64,000 nucleotides of DNA. Source: Pseudomonas corrugata. GTDB lineage: Bacteria; Pseudomonadota; Gammaproteobacteria; Pseudomonadales; Pseudomonadaceae. The DNA lies in NCBI RefSeq assembly GCF_001269905.1, contig NZ_LHVK01000014.1, positions 310,397 to 374,396 of the forward strand, given 5' to 3'. The notes beneath the pieces were generated by a model. That model saw only the letters and a program-made list of their open reading frames with translations. It was not told the DNA's origin and made no database searches. This document shows, piece after piece, positions 16,977-25,799 of the stretch. A program made the position numbers and the translations under genes. The stretch's first letter is position 1; each line of letters opens with the position of its first letter.

Positions 16977-18427
16977 TGCATTTGTCCGAATTGAAAAGCG
17001 CCGGTCGCAGTCCCGGCCTGCCCCTGAGCGTGGAGCTGGCCGATGCCGCCGGCCCGGCGCAATTGCAGTTGCTGTCGCTGTTGCGGGTGCTGCCGGGGCA
17101 GCGTTATGTCGGTGCCGGCGTCTGGCGCGGCCGGCCGGTGCTGGCCAAATTGCTGGTCGGCAGCAAGGCGGCCCGGCATTTCCAGCGCGAACTGCAAGGC
17201 GTGCGCCTGCTGGCGGAACAGGGTTTGACGACGCCGGTGTTGCTGGCCGACGGCCTGAAAGACGGCGAGGGCGGTTGGTTGTTGTTCGAGTTCCTCGAAG
17301 GCGCTGAAAGCCTGGGGGACGCCTGGAAGCAGGTCGAACAGTTGCCCTTGCTGGCCGACGAGCAAGCGGCGGTATTGGCCGAAGCCCTTGGCGCGATTGC
17401 GCAACTGCACGGCAAAGGACTCTGGCAGGAAGACCTGCATCTGGACAATCTGCTACGCCACGACGGCAAGCTCTACCTGATCGATGGCGCTGGCATTCGT
17501 GCTGAAACACCGGGAAAAGCGTTGTCTCGGCAAAAAGTGCTGGAGAACCTGGGGGTGTTTTTCGCTCAGTTGCCTAAATCCCTCGAACCGTTCAATGAAG
17601 AGCTGTTGGTGCACTACCTGCTGGGCAACGCCGAGCACGCGTTACCCATGGAGGCGCTGCAAAAGCAGATCGACAAGGTTCAGGCCTGGCGACTGAAGGA
17701 CTTCCTGGAAAAGGTCGGGCGCGAATGCAGCCTGTTCAGCGTGCAGCGTGGAGCATTCGGCCTGCGGGCGATCCGGCGTGATGAAGAAGCGGCCATGATA
17801 CCGGTGCTGGAGCGAGCAGATGCCTTGCTGGACCAGGGCCACTTGTACAAGACCGGGGGCGCGGCGAGTGTCGGCAAAGTCGAGGTGGACGGCCGCACCC
17901 TGGTTATCAAACGCTACAACATCAAGAGCTTCGTCCATTGGCTCAAGCGCTTCTGGCGTCCCAGTCGTGCCTGGCACTCCTGGCGCGAAGGGCATCGGCT
18001 GACGTTTCTCGGCATCGCCACCCCCAAACCACTGGCCTTGCTGGAAAAGCGTTTCCTGTGGCTGCGTCGTGGTGCCTACCTGGTGACCGAGCATCTGTCG
18101 GGGCCCGATATCATCGAGCGTTTTGCCCCTTGCGTGGAAAGCGGGGAGGCGCCCGAGTCCGAGTTGCTGGCGCTGGATCGATTGTTCGCCGACCTGATCC
18201 GCGAGCGCATCAGCCACGGCGACCTCAAGGGCCACAACCTGTTCTGGCAGCACGACCGCTGGGCGCTGATCGATCTGGACTCCATGTGTCAGCACCGCAC
18301 CCACGCCAGCTTCGCCCCAGCCTATGCCCGGGATCGGGCGCGATTCATGCGCAATTGGCCTGAGGACAGCGCGTTGTATCGGGTGATCGATCAGCGGGTG
18401 CCCAAGGACATTACCGGCGAGTCATGA
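16976..18427 (+). CDS. Tandem kinase-fold protein, LPS core region (PA5006-like)
   Basis: A 483-residue protein with two WaaP/InaA-type kinase modules in one chain. Module 1 has EDLHLDNLL at about 153-160 and LYLIDGAG at about 166-173. Module 2 has an ATP-type lysine in LVIKRYN near 312, HGDLKGHNLF at about 414-423 and LIDLDSM near 431. Module 2 looks fully active by motif; module 1 keeps the DLHxDN loop. It overlaps the wapQ stop (TGATG), and the ATG at 16976 is preferred over the TTG one codon earlier. It closes the overlapping gene run that began at waaF. Its acceptor is unknown; a core sugar kinase is the natural guess from context. Confidence 0.85.
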   Translation: MHLSELKSAGRSPGLPLSVELADAAGPAQLQLLSLLRVLPGQRYVGAGVWRGRPVLAKLLVGSKAARHFQRELQGVRLLAEQGLTTPVLLADGLKDGEGGWLLFEFLEGAESLGDAWKQVEQLPLLADEQAAVLAEALGAIAQLHGKGLWQEDLHLDNLLRHDGKLYLIDGAGIRAETPGKALSRQKVLENLGVFFAQLPKSLEPFNEELLVHYLLGNAEHALPMEALQKQIDKVQAWRLKDFLEKVGRECSLFSVQRGAFGLRAIRRDEEAAMIPVLERADALLDQGHLYKTGGAASVGKVEVDGRTLVIKRYNIKSFVHWLKRFWRPSRAWHSWREGHRLTFLGIATPKPLALLEKRFLWLRRGAYLVTEHLSGPDIIERFAPCVESGEAPESELLALDRLFADLIRERISHGDLKGHNLFWQHDRWALIDLDSMCQHRTHASFAPAYARDRARFMRNWPEDSALYRVIDQRVPKDITGES

Positions 18428-18444
18428 CTCGGGCCTGCGGCCCT

Positions 18445-18517
18445 ATCGCGAGCAGGCTCGCTCCCACAATTGGTCGGCAGCGTACTTGATCCAATGTGGG
18501 AGCGAGCCTGCTCGCGA
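18445..18517. repeat. REP pair, tail-to-tail
   Basis: An inverted REP (TCGCGAGCAGGCTCGCTCCC) at 18445-18467 is followed by a forward REP at 18495-18517. The order is the reverse of the array at 10871. It separates the kinase run from the carbamoyltransferase gene. Confidence 0.9.
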
Positions 18518-18616
18518 AGACGGAGTGCCAGGCACCTGAGCATTCAGGGCCGCCCAGGTTTTACGGGCACCAAGCGCTCGCCACTCACCGCTAGCGGCTT
18601 ATCGCCGCTTTTACGC

Positions 18617-18622
18617 TATAAT
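18617..18622 (+). promoter_or_regulatory. Candidate -10 box before the carbamoyltransferase
   Basis: TATAAT lies 94 bases before the start codon. No good -35 box is seen at the right distance, so this is only a weak candidate for a promoter that would restart transcription after the REP pair. Confidence 0.3.
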
Positions 18623-18715
18623 CCCGCCCTTTAGCTGCCCAACGCCCCGGCGCGCGGCACATCAATTTTTTGCGGCGCTTGTCGCCCGTATGCAGACAAA
18701 AGAGGCTAGACCCCT

Positions 18716-20473
18716 GTGGCATTGACGATTCTTGGCCTGTCCGGCGCCCTTAGCCATGATCCTTCCGCAGCGCTGTACATAGACGGCAAGCTGATCGCGG
18801 CGGCCGAGGAAGAGCGCTTCGTACGCGATAAACATGCCAAGAACCGCATGCCCTATGAGTCGGCGAAGTTCTGTCTGGAGCAGGCCGGCATCAAACCGTC
18901 CGACGTCGACGTGGTAGCAATTCCGTTCGCGCCGATCAGCCTGTTCGGCGAGGCGCGCTGGCACTACGCCAAGCGCTACTGGTACGCCCCGGACCGTGCT
19001 CTCGACGCGATCCTGATGGGTAACCGTCGCTACAAGCGCTATCGTCGCAAGATCGTCTGGTGCCTGGAACAACTGGGCTTTGATCCGAAAAAGATCAAGA
19101 TCGAGCCGGTCGAGCATCACCTGGCCCACGCTTCCAGCGCGTATCACTGCTCGGGTTTCCAGGAAAAAACCGCAATCCTGGGTATCGACGGCAAGGGCGA
19201 GTACGCCACGACCTTCTTTGGCTATGGCGAAAACGGCAAGATCCACAAGATCAAGGAGTTTTTCGACCCGGACTCCCTGGGCGGCTTGTACGGTGCGATC
19301 ACCGAGTTCCTCGGCTTTGAAATGCTCGACGGCGAATTCAAGGTCATGGGCATGGCGCCCTATGGCGATGCCAGCAAGTACGATTTCTCGCGCCTGGCCT
19401 CGTTCGAGAACGGCCAGTTGGTGATCAACACCGACTACGCCAACGTGATCGGCCTGCGCCGCTATAAAGAGAAGGGCAAGGGCTTCTACTTCTCGCCGAA
19501 GCTGATCGAATGGCTCGGTCCCAAGCGCGAAGGCGACATCGCCGACGAGCCATACATCCATTACGCGGCCAGCATGCAGGCGCTGTTCGAGAAACTTGCG
19601 CTGCAGATGATCGACCACTACCTGGGCGACGTGCTCAAGGAAACCGGCAAGCTGGCTTTCGCCGGCGGTTGCGCGTTGAACGTCAAGCTGAACCAGAAGA
19701 TCATCGCCCGTGACGACGTCAAGGAGCTGTTCGTGCAACCGGCTTCCGGCGACGCCGGTACCGCGGTGGGCGCGGCGGCTTATGTATCCCATGCCCGTGG
19801 CGTGCCGGTGGAGAAGATGGAACACGTCTACCTCGGCCCGGCCTACAGCAACGAAGACGTGATCGCCGCATGCGCCCGTCATCCGAGCAAGCCGGCGTGG
19901 CGCAAGATCGACAACACCCCTGAACGCATTGCCAAAATCATGGTCGATGGCAACCCCGTGGCCTGGTTCCAGGGGCGTATGGAGTTTGGTCCGCGTGCCC
20001 TGGGTGGTCGCTCGATCATCGGTTGCCCGAGCGCCAGCGGCGTGGCGGATCGCATCAACGAACAGATCAAGTTCCGCGAGCGCTGGAGGCCTTTCTGCCC
20101 GTCGATGCTCGATACCGTCGCGCCGCAGATGATCAAGGTCGATCATCCCGCCCCCTTCATGACTTTCACGTTCGAAGTGGCCGAGGAGTGGAAAAGCCGC
20201 GTGCCGGAAGTCGTCCATGAAGACGGTACTTCCCGGGCCCAGGTGCTCAAGCGCGAATACAACCCGCGCTACTACGACATGATGAAGGCCCTGGAAGTCC
20301 TGACGGGCAACGGCGTGTCCCTGAACACCTCGCTCAACCGCCGCGGCGAACCGATGATCTGCTCGCCGACCGACGCGCTGAACATGTTCTATGGCTCGGA
20401 CCTGCAATACCTGATCATGGAAGACATTCTGGTGGTCAAAGACGGCGTGGACGCTTATGACACGCTCGGCTGA
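18716..20473 (+). CDS. wapO: Carbamoyltransferase of the NodU/CmcH family (LPS core, PA5005-like; GTG start)
   Basis: A 585-residue O-carbamoyltransferase. The N-terminal ATPase-like half starts ALTILGLSGALSHDPSAAL and has the metal-binding His motif EHHLAHASSAYH near residue 130, where carbamoyl phosphate is activated as carbamoyladenylate. The C-terminal domain has FQGRMEFGPRALGGRSI near residue 418 and SLNTSLNRRGEPMI near residue 537. In P. aeruginosa the gene in this place is linked to the 7-O-carbamoyl group of HepII. GTG at 18716 is the first start of the frame and there is an AGAGG about ten bases upstream. Its end overlaps the next glycosyltransferase by 17 bases. Confidence 0.9.
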   Translation: MALTILGLSGALSHDPSAALYIDGKLIAAAEEERFVRDKHAKNRMPYESAKFCLEQAGIKPSDVDVVAIPFAPISLFGEARWHYAKRYWYAPDRALDAILMGNRRYKRYRRKIVWCLEQLGFDPKKIKIEPVEHHLAHASSAYHCSGFQEKTAILGIDGKGEYATTFFGYGENGKIHKIKEFFDPDSLGGLYGAITEFLGFEMLDGEFKVMGMAPYGDASKYDFSRLASFENGQLVINTDYANVIGLRRYKEKGKGFYFSPKLIEWLGPKREGDIADEPYIHYAASMQALFEKLALQMIDHYLGDVLKETGKLAFAGGCALNVKLNQKIIARDDVKELFVQPASGDAGTAVGAAAYVSHARGVPVEKMEHVYLGPAYSNEDVIAACARHPSKPAWRKIDNTPERIAKIMVDGNPVAWFQGRMEFGPRALGGRSIIGCPSASGVADRINEQIKFRERWRPFCPSMLDTVAPQMIKVDHPAPFMTFTFEVAEEWKSRVPEVVHEDGTSRAQVLKREYNPRYYDMMKALEVLTGNGVSLNTSLNRRGEPMICSPTDALNMFYGSDLQYLIMEDILVVKDGVDAYDTLG

Positions 20474-21587
20474 GCGACATGTGCTGCAGTTCTGTCACGG
20501 TTATGACGGGCCGTTTCTCGACTGCGCCCGTCAGTACGCCAGTCTGTTCGCGGGCACTGGCTATCGCGTGACCACGGTTTTTCTCACCGGGGTCGCCGAT
20601 GCCGAGGTCGCTGCTGGTTGCGCCTCGGACGAGGTGCTGTTCATGGAGTACAGCTCCAGTGCCGTGAGAGGCCTGAAGCTGGGCGCCATTGGCGATCTGC
20701 GCAAGATCGCCGCTTCGCGCAATTTCAGTTTCTGCATTGCCCACCGTTTCAAGCCTATCTACATCGCCCTGCTCGGTACCGGGTTGCCGGTGATTGGCGT
20801 GCACCATGCCTTTGGCGACTACCAGCGGCGTACTCGCCGGCTGTTCGCGCATGTTTTTCGCAAGCGCCTGAGCTTGCTCGGGGTTTCCGATGCGGTGCGT
20901 GACGACATGCGCCGCTGCCTGCCGAATTGGCCGGCGGGTCGAATCCAGACCCTCTACAACCGCATCGACCTGGAGGCTGCGCGGGCTGGCTTGGTGTCCC
21001 GGGACGAGGCGCGGCATACCTTGGGGCTGGAAGCAAACGCCTGGGTCGTCGGCAACGTCGGCCGCCTGCATCCGGACAAGGATCAGGCCACGTTGTTGCG
21101 AGGTTTTGCCGCGGCACTTGCGTATCTGCCCGGCCATAGTCAGCTGGCCATTCTCGGCAAGGGGCGCCTGGAGCAGAATCTTCGGGACCTGGCGCTTGAA
21201 CTGGGAATCGCCGACCGCGTGCTGTTTCTCGGCCAGGTGCCTGAGGCGCGCCGTTACTTCCGGGCTTTCGACGTGTTTGCCCTGAGTTCCGATCACGAAC
21301 CGTTCGGCATGGTGTTGCTCGAAGCCATGGCCGCTGGCGTGCCATTGTTGGCCACGGCCTGTGGCGGGGCGAAGGAAGTGGTCGAAGGCGTGGGTATTCT
21401 GTTTCCCCTGGGCGACGCCGAGCACCTGGCCCAGGGGCTGCAACACCTGGCGGTCATGGACGATCTGCAGCGTCGTCAATGCGCCGAGCTGATGCTTGAT
21501 CGCCTACGTGAACGTTTCTCGGATCGTGCGGTACGCGAGGCATTCTGGCGTTTGCCTCAAGTCACCGAACTGGCGCCGAGGGTCTGA
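20457..21587 (+). CDS. wapH: LPS core glycosyltransferase, GT4 family
   Basis: A 376-residue GT-B fold glycosyltransferase in the PA5004 position. The C-terminal nucleotide-sugar domain has NVGRLHPDKDQATLLRGF near residue 200 and SSDHEPFGMVLLEAMAAGVP near residue 278, with the two Glu of the EX7E motif. P. aeruginosa WapH adds a glucose in the outer core; whether the same sugar is used here is inference. The ATG lies inside the 3' end of the carbamoyltransferase gene and the stop overlaps the mig-14 start, so the three genes are translationally linked. Confidence 0.88.
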   Translation: MTRSAERHVLQFCHGYDGPFLDCARQYASLFAGTGYRVTTVFLTGVADAEVAAGCASDEVLFMEYSSSAVRGLKLGAIGDLRKIAASRNFSFCIAHRFKPIYIALLGTGLPVIGVHHAFGDYQRRTRRLFAHVFRKRLSLLGVSDAVRDDMRRCLPNWPAGRIQTLYNRIDLEAARAGLVSRDEARHTLGLEANAWVVGNVGRLHPDKDQATLLRGFAAALAYLPGHSQLAILGKGRLEQNLRDLALELGIADRVLFLGQVPEARRYFRAFDVFALSSDHEPFGMVLLEAMAAGVPLLATACGGAKEVVEGVGILFPLGDAEHLAQGLQHLAVMDDLQRRQCAELMLDRLRERFSDRAVREAFWRLPQVTELAPRV

Positions 21588-22483
21588 TGCTGAACCGATT
21601 CCAAGGCTGGCGTGAGCGCGGCTGGACAGCCGTAGATGCACCGGTTTATACCCAGGTCTGGCAGCGTTTCGGTGGCAGTGTGGCGACCCATCCCCTGGTG
21701 GTCGAACGCCTGGCAGCCCTGGCCGGCATTCCTGTGCGTTACCTGGCATACGAACACCAGGGTGAGTTGAAGGCGGCAATTGCGACCTGGGGCCGGGATT
21801 TGGCGCTGTCCAAGGAGGTGCTCAAGCGTAGCGGCAAGAAGGGCCTGTTCGATCTGGGCAATGCCGAGCTTATCCTACCGGCGGCGCCCGAAACCCAGGC
21901 GCCGTTGCGTCATCGCGGACGTTATCTCTCGGCCCTCAACGAGGGACGTTTCAGTGGCCTGAAGGTACAGCAGGAGCAGTTGGCCATGGCGCGTACGCCG
22001 GAAGAGCTGTCCAAGAAGTTTCGCTACAACCAGCGCCGCGAGCTGCGTTTGCTGGAAGAGGCTGGTGGGGTGGTGCGTTCGGTCAATGAGTTCTCCAGCG
22101 CGGAACTGGCGTCGATCTACTGCGACCTGTTCCAGCGTCGTTGGGGGTTTGCGGCGACCGGCGCCGAGCGCATGGGTGAGGTGATCGAGCTGTTGCGCGA
22201 ACTGCTGATCGGCTCGGTGATTTTTCTCAACGATGCGCCGATTGCCATTCAACTGGTGTATCGGGTGGAAGCGCCGGAGTGGATCAGCGTCGAGTACATC
22301 AACGGCGGCGTGGACCCGCAGACGCGCGAATTCAGCCCCGGTAGCGTGCTGAGCTTCCTCAACACCCAAAACGCCTGGGAACATGCCCGCGCCGCCGGCA
22401 AGCCGTTGCGTTTTTCGTTCGGCCGGGCGGACCGGGAGTACAAGGACCGCTGGTGCAACCCTGTGCCGGTGTTTACCGTATGA
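21587..22483 (+). CDS. mig-14: Mig-14 family protein
   Basis: A 298-residue soluble or peripheral protein of the Mig-14 family, which has an acyltransferase (GNAT-like) fold. In Salmonella and P. aeruginosa Mig-14 supports resistance to cationic antimicrobial peptides and persistence in hosts. Family features include LAGIPVRYLAYEHQGELKAA near residue 45, RYNQRRELRLLEEAGG near residue 146 and the C-terminal FSFGRADREYKDRWC. It keeps the order carbamoyltransferase-glycosyltransferase-mig-14-dnpA known from P. aeruginosa PA5005-PA5002. Its ATG overlaps the preceding stop and its stop overlaps the dnpA start. Confidence 0.88.
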   Translation: MLNRFQGWRERGWTAVDAPVYTQVWQRFGGSVATHPLVVERLAALAGIPVRYLAYEHQGELKAAIATWGRDLALSKEVLKRSGKKGLFDLGNAELILPAAPETQAPLRHRGRYLSALNEGRFSGLKVQQEQLAMARTPEELSKKFRYNQRRELRLLEEAGGVVRSVNEFSSAELASIYCDLFQRRWGFAATGAERMGEVIELLRELLIGSVIFLNDAPIAIQLVYRVEAPEWISVEYINGGVDPQTREFSPGSVLSFLNTQNAWEHARAAGKPLRFSFGRADREYKDRWCNPVPVFTV

Positions 22484-23895
22484 ATCCACCCGTCAGCCGC
22501 AAACAGCAATTGCTCAAACGCCATCGTCGCAACAAGCGCGTGGGTTTGTTGCTGGCGCTCATGATGCTGGTCTTGCTGGGTATACTGGTCGCCTGGTGGC
22601 TGCCGTTGGTGCTGGCGGTATTGGCGTGGATCGCTCATGAAGCGTGGTTCGCCGATCACCTGTTTTATTCGCCCAGGGACGATTACCAGTACAGCTTTGC
22701 GCCATTCACCCAGCAGCCGAAGGTGCATCTTGACGCCGGTCGGCTGCGGTTGGATGAGGGCGTGATGCTGGACGACGGCGCCACGCTGATCCTGGCGCTG
22801 CGGGTCAGAAGCACCTGGCTGGGGCGTTTCATCGACCCGCTGGTCGAATTGTCGGGCGGTGAGCATCTGGATCGACAGGTCTTCGAGCGAGGAGCCAATG
22901 GCCTGCGCTACCTCAATCTCAGCGAGCAGGGAAGTACTCTGTCCCGAGGCGAGCTGCGTCTGCACGGTCGTTTTTGCCGTTTGCTGGGTGAGCCGACCCT
23001 GTGGTCTTTCCCGGCAGAGGATGTGCTGCGTCAGCGGGTGATGGTCATCGCGCCACACGCCGACGATGCGGAGTTGGCGGCGTTCGGGTTGTACAGCCAG
23101 GCCGGCGAAGCCTGGATCGTGACGCTGACCGCCGGCGAAATCGAAGCCGAACATTATCAACAGATGGGCCTGGACGGCGTTGAGGCGGCACGGCTCAAGG
23201 GTCGCTTACGCGCCTGGGACAGTATTGCCGTGCCGCGCTGGGCCGGGGTACCTGAAAGTCATTGTGTGCAACTGGGATACTTCTGCTTGCAACTGGCGGC
23301 CATGCAGGCCGCGCCCGGCCAGCCCCAAAGTTCACGCGAAGCGGACCTGAGCGATACCCGACTGTTCCGTCAGATGAATCCGCTTACCTTGCCCGGCGAC
23401 GCCGACGGTGCAGCGACCTGGAACAATCTGCTGGCAGACTTGCGCGAGCTGATCTTGATGGCGCGCCCGGAAATTATTGTGTTGCCGCACCCGGTCCTTG
23501 ATCCGCACCCCGATCATCTTTGTGCACACAACGCCGTCATGCAGGCACTCGAGGGCTTGGAATGGCAGCCCACGACGCTGTTGGGCTATGCCAATCACCT
23601 CCACGACAATGATCGCTGGCCGATGGGCGACACGGGTGCGGGCGTTGCCTTGCCGCCCTATTTCGACCCGGCTCGAGCGATGTGTCCCATCAGTCTGCCG
23701 TTGGGGCTGGCCGTGCAGCATGACAAGGCCATGGCGCTGGCCATGATGCATGATCTGCAACCGCCTGCGCCGTTCAAGCGTCGCCTGCGTCGTGGTATTC
23801 AGCGGCTGCTGGCCGGGCGTAGGAGCTCTTCGTATGGCGAGAATGAGTTTTTTCGCAAGGCTGTGCGCCGCCATGAACTGTTTTGGCGGCTGTAG
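22480..23895 (+). CDS. dnpA: PIG-L family de-N-acetylase, membrane anchored
   Basis: A 471-residue protein with one N-terminal membrane segment (residues 18-47, VGLLLALMMLVLLGILVAWW) and a LmbE/PIG-L de-N-acetylase domain. The metal-binding motif reads APHADDAELAAFG near residue 191, and a second one HPVLDPHPDHL near residue 336. In P. aeruginosa DnpA (PA5002) is required for fluoroquinolone persistence and is thought to act on an N-acetylated core or surface sugar. The ATG at 22480 overlaps the mig-14 stop (ATGA) and is preferred over an in-frame start 27 bases upstream. The next gene follows after 77 bases. Confidence 0.88.
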   Translation: MNPPVSRKQQLLKRHRRNKRVGLLLALMMLVLLGILVAWWLPLVLAVLAWIAHEAWFADHLFYSPRDDYQYSFAPFTQQPKVHLDAGRLRLDEGVMLDDGATLILALRVRSTWLGRFIDPLVELSGGEHLDRQVFERGANGLRYLNLSEQGSTLSRGELRLHGRFCRLLGEPTLWSFPAEDVLRQRVMVIAPHADDAELAAFGLYSQAGEAWIVTLTAGEIEAEHYQQMGLDGVEAARLKGRLRAWDSIAVPRWAGVPESHCVQLGYFCLQLAAMQAAPGQPQSSREADLSDTRLFRQMNPLTLPGDADGAATWNNLLADLRELILMARPEIIVLPHPVLDPHPDHLCAHNAVMQALEGLEWQPTTLLGYANHLHDNDRWPMGDTGAGVALPPYFDPARAMCPISLPLGLAVQHDKAMALAMMHDLQPPAPFKRRLRRGIQRLLAGRRSSSYGENEFFRKAVRRHELFWRL

Positions 23896-23972
23896 GGGTT
23901 CATGGTGGGACATCAACAAGACCCTAGCTACTACTTATCATTCATCCAGGCGATGGTGCTGCAAGGAAAACA

Positions 23973-24929
23973 ATGAGAGTTCTATTTCTGGTGCAGAAAG
24001 AACAGCGGGCCATCCTGGACCGACTCTATGAAGGTGTGGCTGCCCATTGCGAGTGCGACCTGCGTTGGCTCGACAGCGAGGAACAACGCAATCTGCGTGG
24101 CTATTTCCAACGTCACGTGGACATATCGCGTTACGACCGGATCGTGTTTTTCCTGCGTTTCAAGCAGGAGATCCGGCAGGCCGGGTTCATCCGTACGATC
24201 CCGAACCTGGTGATCCTTGAACACGATGCCTATCAGAATTACATTCCGTGCAAATACACCGGGAAGTTCAGTGCGCACTACCGCCGCCTGCCATGGGTAC
24301 GCGTCATCAGTTCCGGTTTCATGGTCAGTGAACGTCTGCGCGCCGAAGGTTTCGATGCGGTGTTCGTGCCCAAGGGTTACGATCAGTCCTTGCTGGCGGA
24401 TCAGGGCCGCGAACGGGATATCGAACTGGCCTTTGTCGGCAGCACCAACAGTGTCGCCTATAGTGGTCGCAAAGCCCTGTTGGATGAGTTGGGGCGCGTT
24501 GAACCGCTGGTCGTCACCCGTACCAAGTCAGGCGAGGAATATTGCCAGACCCTCAATCGCATCCGCTTTTTCGTCAGTGCCGATGTGGGTATGGGCGAGT
24601 TCATGATCAAGAATTTTGAGGCCATGGCCTGCGGTTGTGTGTTGCTGGCATTCGATCAGGGGGCCGACGAGGCTCGCGCCCTGGGTTTGCAGGACATGCA
24701 GAACGTGGTGCTGTATCGCGACATTGCACAGCTCCAGGAAAAACTCGGTCGCCTGCGTGCCGAGCCCGAATTGGCACACAGTATTGCGCGCAACGGACAG
24801 AAGCTGGCCCTGGAGCAATTCAGCTTCGCACGCATAGGACAGAAGATCGTTGAAGCGCTGGAGCCCCCGCTACGGCCCCGCGCACCGCTTGCCTTGCTGG
24901 AAAGATTGCGCCTGACGCTGGGCGTTTGA
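23973..24929 (+). CDS. ssg: Ssg-like glycosyltransferase (PA5001-like)
   Basis: A 318-residue protein of the CgeB/spore-maturation-like glycosyltransferase family. It has an N-terminal half with HVDISRYDRIVFFLRFKQ near residue 50 and a C-terminal half with ADVGMGEFMIKNFEAMACG near residue 204, the usual GT-B nucleotide-sugar region. Ssg in P. fluorescens and P. aeruginosa affects core and O-antigen completion, surface motility and phage sensitivity. The position after dnpA matches PA5001. AAGGAAAACA before the ATG gives a plausible ribosome binding site. The sugar it transfers is not known from the sequence. Confidence 0.8.
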   Translation: MRVLFLVQKEQRAILDRLYEGVAAHCECDLRWLDSEEQRNLRGYFQRHVDISRYDRIVFFLRFKQEIRQAGFIRTIPNLVILEHDAYQNYIPCKYTGKFSAHYRRLPWVRVISSGFMVSERLRAEGFDAVFVPKGYDQSLLADQGRERDIELAFVGSTNSVAYSGRKALLDELGRVEPLVVTRTKSGEEYCQTLNRIRFFVSADVGMGEFMIKNFEAMACGCVLLAFDQGADEARALGLQDMQNVVLYRDIAQLQEKLGRLRAEPELAHSIARNGQKLALEQFSFARIGQKIVEALEPPLRPRAPLALLERLRLTLGV

Positions 24930-24974
24930 CAGGAACCGTTCGTTCATCGGATGTTTCGATGACGTTTAAACTAA

Positions 24975-25751
24975 ATGGTATTTCAGGTGCAGTTTTCCGA
25001 CGAGAGTGACATTACCCTGGTGGTAACCAGTTGCGGCCGGCTCGATCTGCTCAGGCGGACCTTGGAGAGCTTTGACCGTTTCAATACTGCGCCGATCCGA
25101 GAAGTCTTCATAACCGAAGATGCGGGTGATGAGGGTGTGCATGCGGTGATCCCTGCTCACTGGAAAGATCACTGTACAGTGTTCGTCAATCAGCCGAAGC
25201 TGGGACAGTTGGCCTCGATCGACCTGGCCTACGGGCACGTCAAGACGCCTTATATCTTTCACTGCGAAGATGACTGGGAGTTCTATCGTCCGGCTTTCGT
25301 GGAAGACTCCCGGGCAATTCTGGAGAAACGGCCCGATATCCTCCAGGTGTGGCTGCGCAACTATGTTTACGACTTGTGTGTGCACAGCCCTTACATCCAC
25401 TTGGGCGAGCGTGAAGTCATCAGTGGCGTGGCCTGTTACCCCCTGATTTCCAACAAGCCCGAATGGCAGAGTTTCTCTCTTAATCCTGGACTACGGCGGC
25501 TCAAGGAATATCAACTATGTGCCCCGTTTGCCGGCTTTGGTGGCGAGAAGGCCCTGTCGCTTCGCTATGCGCAACTGAACTTGACGGCGGTAACGCTGGA
25601 AGGGGATGCTGTTCTGCACACTGGGTTCGGGGTTCACGTGGAAGTACCCGTGGAGCGTCAGCGCAAGGCGCGCCGCAGGCGTCGCGAGCAGGTCAAGTTA
25701 TCCCTGGTACTTTTGCTCGGAGTCTGCATTGGCTGGCTTATCAGTTTCTGA
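24975..25751 (+). CDS. GT2-type glycosyltransferase with C-terminal membrane anchor
   Basis: A 258-residue GT-A fold protein. The start ITLVVTSCGRLDLLRRTLES is typical of family 2, and the metal/donor region HCEDDWEFY near residue 96 resembles a DxD site. The C-terminus has a basic stretch (RQRKARRRRREQ) followed by a hydrophobic segment (LSLVLLLGVCIGWLISF), which would anchor it at the inner face of the membrane. It stands between the ssg-like gene and a GT4 gene, in the place where P. aeruginosa has its outer-core rhamnosyltransferase wapR. I do not recognise the specific family member, so the acceptor and sugar are unknown. Confidence 0.8.
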   Translation: MVFQVQFSDESDITLVVTSCGRLDLLRRTLESFDRFNTAPIREVFITEDAGDEGVHAVIPAHWKDHCTVFVNQPKLGQLASIDLAYGHVKTPYIFHCEDDWEFYRPAFVEDSRAILEKRPDILQVWLRNYVYDLCVHSPYIHLGEREVISGVACYPLISNKPEWQSFSLNPGLRRLKEYQLCAPFAGFGGEKALSLRYAQLNLTAVTLEGDAVLHTGFGVHVEVPVERQRKARRRRREQVKLSLVLLLGVCIGWLISF

Positions 25752-25799
25752 ATGCCTCGAAGCACGAACCCTGGCACGCGATGAAAGGTTTGCTGCTCA

